Below, piece by piece: positions 56,584 through 64,000 of a DNA stretch of 64,000 bases. Where the stretch lies: positions 62,001-126,000 of the forward strand of contig JADDTR010000029.1 in the NCBI GenBank assembly GCA_015345905.1. The letters are read 5' to 3'. Source of the DNA: Aotearoamyces nothofagi (lineage: Eukaryota; Ascomycota; Leotiomycetes; Leotiales; Tympanidaceae). A model generated the notes under the pieces. The model had not been told where the DNA came from. It searched no databases and worked only from the letters and a program-made list of their open reading frames with translations. The position numbers and the translations under genes are program-made. Position 1 is the first letter of the stretch; each line of letters opens with the position of its first letter.

Positions 56584-57508
56584 CTAAGCAGCTGTTGCGA
56601 ACCTCTTCGCGCGTGCCTCCGCCTTCGCCTTCTCCGCTGGGTCATCAATAATACGTCCGGAAGGCTTCTTCGCTGGAACCGTAGCGGCCTTTATGGTGGG
56701 AGCCTCCGCCCTCCGATCTGGAGTCTGTCTCTTTGCATTTCGCCCTCCTTGCTTTTCAAAAGGCTCACGTCCTCGCTTTGCTCTTCGCTCTGGTAATGCG
56801 TCGTCCAAGCCTTTCACAACCAGGGTTGTATCTGTTCCAAACTTCTTCGCTCTTTCGGCCAGCTTCTTCGCTTCGTCATCCTCACTCAGACCAAATCTCT
56901 TAGCCCGAGCAGCTCTTCGTTCCGCCTCCTTCTCCGCATCTGTCTGTTGAATCCCAATGCTGAAGTCTACCTTAGGTGGCTCCTCTGCCTTGGGTGCGGA
57001 GGCAGGCTCTGTGGTTGTTGCACCCGACGAAGCAACTGCACCGGCAGCCGCTTTGGGCATACCTTCTCCACCAGCCACCTTCAGATCCGTAGTAGCCGCT
57101 GTATCAACGTGAGGCTTCTGGTTCGGTACTGCGACAGGGTTGGTGGCTTTGCCTTGACTACCTGCTGCGACAGCCGCGACAGCCGGAGCTGTTGTTGCCT
57201 TCGTATCATCTTCGTCCCAGTCAATTTCGTCGTCACCTGCAGGTGCCGGTGGTACTGCTGTGAGAAGTTAGTAATTGTGCATGGACGTTTGCGTGAAGGG
57301 TGTACAGGGGCTGTGCTATTATAATGGTCGCATCGCAGGCCTGCCAACAGCATCGAGAGAGAAACTTACCAGCTCCGCCAGCAGACTTCTTATCTTCCTC
57401 TTGCAGACGTGCGATGAGGTCTGCTTTGTTGCCCGAGATGGGTAGTGATCGGTCTCCCAAGAGCTTCTTCAACTCGGGGACCTTTAGCGCATTGTAGTCG
57501 GTAGACAT
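56584..57508 (-). CDS. THO1: SAP-domain protein, THO1/SARNP homologue
   Basis: Binds nucleic acid during mRNP assembly and export, as yeast Tho1 and human SARNP do. Exon 1 (57508-57370) encodes MSTDYNALKVPELKKLLGDR and SGNKADLIARLQEEDK, a complete SAP helix-loop-helix. Exon 2 (57257-56584) gives the rest; total 270 residues. An acidic DDEIDWDED box follows the SAP domain. The C-terminal half has two tandem copies of the SARNP/Tho1 motif, ARAKRFGLS and AERAKKFGTD, and a third near the end, AEARAKRFATAA. The frame is open upstream of 57508, but the Met before STDYN is the family start. The acceptor is a CAGCAG pair, so two isoforms differing by one residue are possible. Confidence 0.9.
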
Positions 57509-59950
57509 CTTCAACCAAATGCAGGAATGCTGTCGCAAAAAGACTATTGTAAGGCTCGAGGGATTGATTAGTGGCAGAGGTAATAGCGAGGCGAACACTG
57601 AAGTGACTGTGGCTCTTTGTTTCGAATGGGTTGTTGTGACGTTCTTTCAGCGATTTGGAATGCGCCGGCGACGTGAATGTTTGGAGCAAGGGTGCTGTGT
57701 CTAGTGCCCTTTCTTAGGCTTAAGCTTAAACGTCATTGTCAACAGATGTTTTGAGCTTCAAGTTCCAACTTCAGCAATCTTCAAAACACTCACTAGTGAC
57801 CGGATATGCGCAGATTTGACAATTTCAATGCAATTAGTACAAGCTACTCATATTTCCTACTTATGAATCTTCATTCGGTGGTAGTTCCACTAAAAATTGA
57901 AGAAATGGCATAATACTTGTTCACGCTTCAGTATAGGCTACATTTTGCCAAAAGTTTATGGAAAGATCATCCTTCCTGAGAATGAGAGCGCTACAGTGGG
58001 CTCTTCAGACACTAGCAAACTATGTACAGGTCCCTACGATCCAAAACTCTTTGTCATTTCTTTCACCAATCACTATCTAGATTATGATTTTCCAATTTTT
58101 TCCCTTTTCCCTTTTTACAACAGACCCCACTTCGAGCAAAAAGGTCTCATTGCCTTAGATGTGGACAGAATGCCAGTCCTTCGTTCTCTAAATCTATCAT
58201 CAATGTCGTCCTCCAATTCCGTTTGTGCCATCTTTTTGTCTCCTCTTTGTCTCCTACTGCTGTGAAATATCTAGGATTGACTACGGCTGCGTGCGATACG
58301 ACCTAGCTGTTCAGACTTCGTCTTCGGCTCTGCTAGAACATGGCTGGGTCAAAGGGCTATTTGAAAATTGAAGAGAATAGTGATCTCCCCAACAACATTC
58401 ACAATTTACCGGAAGGATCTCATTCTATCAAGGTCTCCCTACAGGTTCCTGCATGGGCGTACGAAGGCTCCATGACTCGGGTCGCAATAATGAGGCCCTA
58501 TGCGTAGGACAACATAGACAGTTTCGGAGTTATATTAGAGGGCTTTGATGAGGCTTTTTGGATAGACTCGTTATCCTTCAAAAAACGCCTACGAACGGAT
58601 AGGACGGCTGAGGATTGCGGTTAGCCGGTCATATTCTGTGATACATGATACCTAGTCGAGCACTGCATGCCTAGCTGTATTTGGACGACGCTGGAGACTG
58701 TTGAGGCTGTCATGTCAAATGGAGAGCCGTATATGCTTCTTATCATCATTATAGGTTCTTTGCACATGTGAGTGTGCTAGTATCCAACCTCACTGCGTAT
58801 TGGAAATGGAACTAGAACAGCCGGGAGGGCATTCCACACCCTTATTGCGCCCTATAAGGTGAAATATACATGGTTGAGGACACCACTTCGACGTCACGTT
58901 ACCGTTAGCGCCCCCAAGTTGAAACGCCACATTTCCTCGACCGTACCAATGAGGGTGTATACAACCCTGCTGGACAAGAACACTGCTGTGGAGTCGGGTC
59001 GCGCTGTCGAGATAGTGGGAGTCTCGGAGAGTATGTCAAAAGAGGCTGTATTCGAGCTAATTCTATCCGCATTTTAGATTCGAATTCGGTTTCTGGAGCG
59101 AGCATTCTATAACAACTCTGCCACGTCAACACACGAATCTCTTATTAGACATGCCTCTAAGCTGTGGCGAGTGCATTGCGAAATTTATGGACTGACTTCG
59201 CCACAATTGCGATGCGGCGTTGCGAGCGCAGCGCGTTGCCTTCGACTACTGCACAATTCAGCTTTACTGGGTATCGCCCGCGGTCTTCAGGGTACGCGGA
59301 ACGAGGAACATACAACTACTGATCGCCATTTAACCAGATTCTAACACAAAGAGAAGCTGAGGCATCATATGCCCTGATAAGTCATGACGACGGAGAATGA
59401 TCAGCTGCCATAAAATGATACCAAATTTGTTCGTCCATACCAAAGCTACAGTACATCCCTCATGAATGAATCAATACCACAACGTCCGTCTCCTTTCTTC
59501 TCGAGGGCGAAGATCCATCAACTGGATGTTGCAGGCATCTATAACCGATGACTAGGGTTCAAGACAGCGGCGTCTGCTTGCCCCACAAACAAATCCTACC
59601 CTCGGTTTCGGGACTTCTACAGTATTGTAATACAGAGGGTGAGAGAATGTTGATTGGGGAGATCCGTGTGACTTATCACGAGGTTGCCCATGGGTTAAGG
59701 AGAAAGGAGAGACCGGACGAAGGACGAAGGTTGAACGCGGCATAGCAAGCCTCGCATTGCGCTACGCGAGGGCCATGGCGAGCCGCCGACGACTAAAATC
59801 ATTGGGCGGGAATTGTCGAGCCACCACCAATGATATGTCTGGATGGCTTAGTATCGATTTATCTTTTTTATGATTGGCAGTTTATGTAATTTGTAGACGG
59901 GGATATCCTTCTCCACTATGATGAGTAAGGGCAGTCTTTCACAGCCAAGC

Positions 59951-60030
59951 GACAGGCAGTGCTAGGCAGTGACAGGCATGGACAGGCATGGACAGGCACT
60001 GAGAGGCAGTGAGAGGCACTGACAGGCTGT
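59951..60030. repeat. Decamer tandem repeat, eight copies
   Basis: Eight consecutive 10-bp units of the form GACAGGCAKK (for example GACAGGCATG, GACAGGCACT, GAGAGGCAGT) with no spacer. The units differ by one to three bases. No reading frame of note spans it. Confidence 0.92.
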
Positions 60031-60215
60031 CTTCATGCCTTCCCGCGAGGACATCCAACATCGCGGGGCACCGGCCCGTGTCGTATCAGGCCGTTGCATT
60101 CGCATAGTCGACAGTCTGGACGACACAGGGTGAGAGCAACCCAGCCAGCTTGGCCAGACGGCCGAGGCAACGGCCAAAAGTTGGCTGAAAGTTGGTGATG
60201 ATGTTGGCAAATAGG

Positions 60216-60244
60216 TCACGAGGACATCACGAGGACATCACGAG
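60216..60244. repeat. 11-bp tandem repeat, 2.6 copies
   Basis: TCACGAGGACA occurs twice in full and then as TCACGAG. Confidence 0.9.
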
Positions 60245-60580
60245 TCCAAAAGAGCTCCCCAATGACACTGCCCGCCACGACGCCTGGCAAAGCGCAGCAG
60301 CGAGGCCGTTTCTGCAACCCGTTTAAAATAGGAATGTGTGCGTATGTACTACCGTACAATACGTCCTTGCCTTGTACAAACTTGCGACAAGCGCCATCGC
60401 GCGCCCAGAGATGGCCCTGCACGGCCGACATGCAGCCATGCACGCATCTCCATTTTACTCCACTAGCCGACGAATGAAGTCACGGCGGCTCAAGGCGTTT
60501 TCATGCTGTAAGCCATTGTGCCTCTGGGACTTTTCGAAAGGCCGCGAATGGCTCTTCTTGACGAGCTCGCAACGCCCTCA

Positions 60581-60596
60581 TAGGCCTCGAGGCCTA
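60581..60596. repeat. 16-bp perfect palindrome
   Basis: TAGGCCTCGAGGCCTA reads the same on both strands; with one mismatch the symmetry extends to 24 bp (60577-60600). Confidence 0.9.
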
Positions 60597-61746
60597 CGAG
60601 TAGCTTCTCGCGTTGCATATCCGCGCAGGCGCATTGCAGTATACGACTGCGAGCGGCGCAGTCTCTGCATTCTTCCTTCCTCCTTCCAGCTTTCTGACTT
60701 CGTTACTCCCCGAGGACTCCATGGCTCTGGTTTGTCCTCTCTGCGCAACGATCTACCATAGTGGATATATACTTGACAGGTTATCGGCAACCCCTTGTGG
60801 GAGAAGGGCCTTGAAGGCCATACTCGGAGTATGACTGGAGACAAATAGTGAATACATGAGTCGTGAGCAGGCGTAATCTACCGCCACACGCAAGACTGTG
60901 TATTCGTATACAAGATACAAGCTGGCCACCACCCGCCGCTTATGATAGTTGCCGCGAGTCGCGAGCTCTTTAGACCTTCTACTACACTGGATTCGACAGG
61001 ACTCCATGAATCCTGTCATTCAGTCAGCCCGAGATCTTGCAACATCACCAAAAGTAGAGCAGGCGTTTCTTGCCATCCCACCAAACCGTATCGCCAGACC
61101 GTGCATACCCACAATAAACGCCCCGGTCCGTCCGTCGGCTCGGGCAAAGCTCCTGCCCCACAGGCTTAAACGTTAACGCCCGCGCGTGGAGATATATCAC
61201 CCTGATCTCTAGACATTTAATCTAACAACAACTTCATTTCTTCATTCTGCTCATCTTAGTTTGTCTGCCGGAGTATTGAGATTTATTTGCACAATAATTC
61301 TTTCGGATTCGGTCATCCTGGTGGTGCGCTCGTCTAATCCCCGCCTTCATTCGCATATCACCTACTTGGTTATCAAATACGCCGTCATCCGCTGAAATAA
61401 AACGCTGTATATCCAACATACTTTGTATTTACCTTTGTTATTACATAATTATTGTACAGCTACAGGAACAGGTTTCCTTTACGAAATATTTTTGTCCTTA
61501 GGGAGCGAAGAATATCAAACAGGAAGTTACTATATGATACTAGTAAGTACCACCACAGGCAAAGTTGCTTGTACATACTAATAAATATAAGCCCCCTCAG
61601 ATTCTAGTTAAATACTCGCGCCAGGCATAATAGAAAGCTCTATTGAGTATGCTGGAACCATCTACTGGCCTTTTATTAAAGCATTACCAAAATATCTACT
61701 ATACTACGTCTATTATACTCTATGGCATATAGAGTAATGCGACATA

Positions 61747-64000
61747 ATGGCGTCATATCAGGCTGGCTTCAACCCTTCTCGGCCAGATCCTGGGTCGACA
61801 TCGAGAAGGCAAGGCACTTATATCCCCCCATCCGAATGGGTTTCGCGCTCACGAGGACCGAGTAACGTTAGTCACCAAGCCGCAGACGTGAAGTACACAA
61901 CAAGTCAGATAAAGGATCGACAAGGGGGAGAGAAATCATATGGATGCCAGACGAGCATACCTGAAGCATCTTCTCGGGGCGAGTTGTCTACGAACGATAG
62001 GCCAACAAAAGTCAGTGACGCTTCAGCTTTCGGGTTTCGTCAACAAGTAAACCCATTACCTTCGACGGTGTCGGAACCCAATGCTCTTAAGGGTAAGCGT
62101 TCACGAAACGTCCTGAGGAGGAAGCAGTCATCTGTTGCTCAACATACTCCATCAACGGGATCTGTGCATGACCGTTCAGAAGCTGTTACTCCCTCATCAT
62201 TGCCAAAAAGTTCAAGGGCCCATTCCCGATCTGGAGGTATATCAGGTGAAATTAATAAGAGGGAACATGATTATCATCCAGTGTCCATACCACCTGTTCC
62301 CAAAGGTCCCGCTCCTATTATACCGGAGTTGGATAGATATCGCTCTGGTACGGATCATAGATGGGCTGCTAGAAGACATATTTCGGAATTCCCACACAAA
62401 TTAGCAACTCACGATCTTCCACCACCTACGCCACTTAATTCTGGAATGAGTGTTCAAAGTCGGCATAGTGGCTACAGTGGAAACAGTGCGTATAGTACCA
62501 ATAGCGGATACAGCGCCAGTCCTTCCACTCGTTTCTCTGAGTCGCCTGGTCCCGGCGCTTACAGTCGTGACACAACGCCAACCTCAATGTCCTCGCAATC
62601 TCCAGGTCAGGTTGCATCTCTGCGAATGACTCCACGTTTACGCCAACCAAGTCCAATAAATAGTCGACCACCGGTGACGAGGAGACGTGCCGTAAATCCA
62701 ACCGACGAGAAAGAAATCGAAGTGCTCGACACGCAAGGTCTTCCATCTCTACGTGAATCCCTAACATCCTCGTCGTCTAATTCTACTGTTAAGGGGGCTG
62801 GGAAGGCCGAGCGAGAAGCAAACGAGAAGAAAAAGAAGAAACGATTGTCGCCTCTGCCTCCGAGCCCTCCACCTCGAAAGTCGTCGCAGAAGTTTAAATC
62901 TCCATCCAAATCTCTGTCCGTTGAGGAACAGGAATCGCCTTCAAAACCTTCAAAGTCTTCAGCACGGCCTGTAAGGGACGATCTTATTGAATCCTCTCCT
63001 TTCATATCGAAAGTAGGCACCCCTCCTAGCTTATCACCCTCCACTGTTCCCCCACGACGACCCAGTCGTGATGGTACACCCGATCTACAAGCTCAGTTTG
63101 AAGAGCCAGTTGCAGTCATACAGTCCAACTTAGCCGGCATCCACTTGTCACCCAACAGGCGTCTCAGTGGATTACCATCTCCGAGGGGTACCGATCAATC
63201 TACTTATGAAACAGATAGTAGTACACGCCCCGTCTTGCAATCAAGAATACCATCACGAACTCAAGCTTCAAATCCCGTGAAACATGTACAGCGTGAAGCA
63301 ACACCTGCACCTACTGGGCTTGGCATAATTCCAGATCTTCATGTGGTTAATCAAGATCTGAAATCTCGCTCTAGCCCTGGTTTACGTACACCAAGTCCAG
63401 GTACAGCTACGCCCAAACATCGCTTTGGTATATTCAGTCGGCGCAATAAGACTGCTCCAGAGCTGCAAGTGATCGAGCCCAAGGAGAAGCCTCCGAGGAA
63501 GGGTCCTGCTGCAGGTACCGGACATGAGGGTTACGGACGGTATGCATTTCGAGGCCGTAGTAACAATGCGACTGGAAGTCGTGATCGGATTTATAGCAAT
63601 GCGAGTTCCTCACAGGACAGCCTTGACAGTCATCGCATCCATGATCCATTTTTGTTGGAGAGAATGAGCCCCGTTGTCATCGTCGGTGGTGGCGAAGTTA
63701 TTCCTAACCAGAACTCAATGGAACTTACTAGATCCGAAAGCAATCAAAGTCTACCACAGACCCGTCCAAGTCTTGAATTAAAGGGAAGTGTTTCTAAAAC
63801 TTCTCTGAAGTCTGGTCTCGGCACTGAGGTTACAAGAACCACCTTATGGCCATCATTACCCCGAAACCCAGGCGCAAATCGAAGTTCAGCCTCTCTTGGG
63901 TCCAAGGGTACCGCTGGTTCTGGCAGTAGCGACAATGGAAGTTTCGATGCCAAACCCTCTCTAGCAATACGAAGATCAATGCATCGCCTAAATACAAGTG
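61747..64000 (+). CDS. Large Ser/Pro-rich disordered protein, 5' part
   Basis: An uninterrupted frame from the ATG at 61747 to the right edge, 751 codons so far, still open. It starts MASYQAGFNPSRPDPGSTSR and reads YIPPSEWVSRSR a little later. Most of it is low complexity: a Tyr/Ser repeat patch (SGYSGNSAYSTNSGYS), many SP/TP dipeptides (likely kinase sites), PPR and PPSP runs, and a Lys-rich KKKKKRLSPLPPSPPP stretch. HRFGIFSRRNK and HDPFLLERMSPVVIVGGGEV near 63420 and 63650 look more conserved. No catalytic domain is seen in this part. It may be the regulatory amino half of a signalling or polarity protein. Strand and start are firm, identity is not. Confidence 0.75.
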   Translation, partial: MASYQAGFNPSRPDPGSTSRRQGTYIPPSEWVSRSRGPSNVSHQAADVKYTTSQIKDRQGGEKSYGCQTSIPEASSRGELSTNDRPTKVSDASAFGFRQQVNPLPSTVSEPNALKGKRSRNVLRRKQSSVAQHTPSTGSVHDRSEAVTPSSLPKSSRAHSRSGGISGEINKREHDYHPVSIPPVPKGPAPIIPELDRYRSGTDHRWAARRHISEFPHKLATHDLPPPTPLNSGMSVQSRHSGYSGNSAYSTNSGYSASPSTRFSESPGPGAYSRDTTPTSMSSQSPGQVASLRMTPRLRQPSPINSRPPVTRRRAVNPTDEKEIEVLDTQGLPSLRESLTSSSSNSTVKGAGKAEREANEKKKKKRLSPLPPSPPPRKSSQKFKSPSKSLSVEEQESPSKPSKSSARPVRDDLIESSPFISKVGTPPSLSPSTVPPRRPSRDGTPDLQAQFEEPVAVIQSNLAGIHLSPNRRLSGLPSPRGTDQSTYETDSSTRPVLQSRIPSRTQASNPVKHVQREATPAPTGLGIIPDLHVVNQDLKSRSSPGLRTPSPGTATPKHRFGIFSRRNKTAPELQVIEPKEKPPRKGPAAGTGHEGYGRYAFRGRSNNATGSRDRIYSNASSSQDSLDSHRIHDPFLLERMSPVVIVGGGEVIPNQNSMELTRSESNQSLPQTRPSLELKGSVSKTSLKSGLGTEVTRTTLWPSLPRNPGANRSSASLGSKGTAGSGSSDNGSFDAKPSLAIRRSMHRLNTS

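Larger units (their letters stand above)
57509..61746. other. 4.2-kb gene-poor region
   Basis: Several open stretches exist on both strands, but none has a recognisable domain. It includes a 10-bp tandem repeat (59951-60030), an 11-bp repeat (60216-60244), a 16-bp perfect palindrome (60581-60596) and an AT-rich block at 61430-61730 just before the next gene. GC-rich and AT-rich patches alternate. Confidence 0.5.

Noticed and set aside
1-64000. CRISPR array, bacterial operon signals, intact transposon, rRNA or tRNA genes
   Set aside because: Nothing of the kind was found by reading. The gene structures are eukaryotic, so bacterial signals do not apply. A covariance-model search for tRNAs would settle the RNA part.

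Overview
The window looks like nuclear DNA of a filamentous ascomycete (Pezizomycotina). Most genes carry short spliceosomal introns of about 45-60 nt with GTRNGT donors and CTAAC/CTGAC-like branch sites. The gene set also fits: fungal Zn2Cys6 factor, cAMP-receptor-like GPCR, P450, endo-beta-1,6-glucanase, fungal retromer, Mediator and FACT subunits. Codon use and protein similarity suggest a leotiomycete-like fungus, but I cannot fix the class by eye. I could assign 29 protein-coding loci, 21 of them spliced. Most of the six-frame reading frames outside these are shadows. I found no convincing tRNA, rRNA or CRISPR feature, and no intact transposon.

Layout. 1-143 (-) is the 5' end of glycogenin, followed by about 3.5 kb of repeat-bearing intergenic DNA with a relic of an F-box-like gene. 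3.7-9.8 kb (+): ribosomal protein uL13 (RPL16), a small atypical SDR and an acyl-CoA-synthetase-like enzyme. 10.7-23 kb: GRR1-type F-box/LRR protein, TAF5 (-), a small unknown protein (-), MED11, sorting nexin VPS5, mitochondrial bL31m (-) and a divergent flavin reductase. 24.4-35.3 kb: HSP90 with two upstream heat-shock elements, FACT subunit POB3 (start codon split by an intron), a small spliced unknown (-), an ABM-type protein, a tail-anchored septin-like GTPase (-) and the divergent cyclin-dependent kinase PHO85. 35.5-38.5 kb: a Zn2Cys6 regulator divergent from an NADPH-dependent FMN reductase.

38.8-47.1 kb is the most accessory-like stretch: a P450 (-), a small membrane-like unknown (-), a DUF2264 protein and a 17-exon MFS sugar transporter. 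Together they resemble a small catabolic or metabolic cluster. 48.7-52.7 kb holds a secreted GH5 endo-beta-1,6-glucanase and a cAMP-receptor-like GPCR (-). After a gene-poor 2.5 kb come an unknown low-complexity protein (-) and a SAP-domain THO1/SARNP homologue (-). About 4.2 kb of gene-poor, repeat-bearing DNA then precedes a large Ser/Pro-rich protein that runs off the right edge.

The most notable observations concern gene structure. Three introns (MED11, the Zn2Cys6 factor, the MFS transporter) can only be spliced in frame with GC-AG borders. POB3 has an AT|G split start codon. The MFS gene carries a 15-nt micro-exon next to its GC-AG intron. No clearly new multi-gene system is evident; the DUF2264/MFS/P450 neighbourhood is the best candidate for one.
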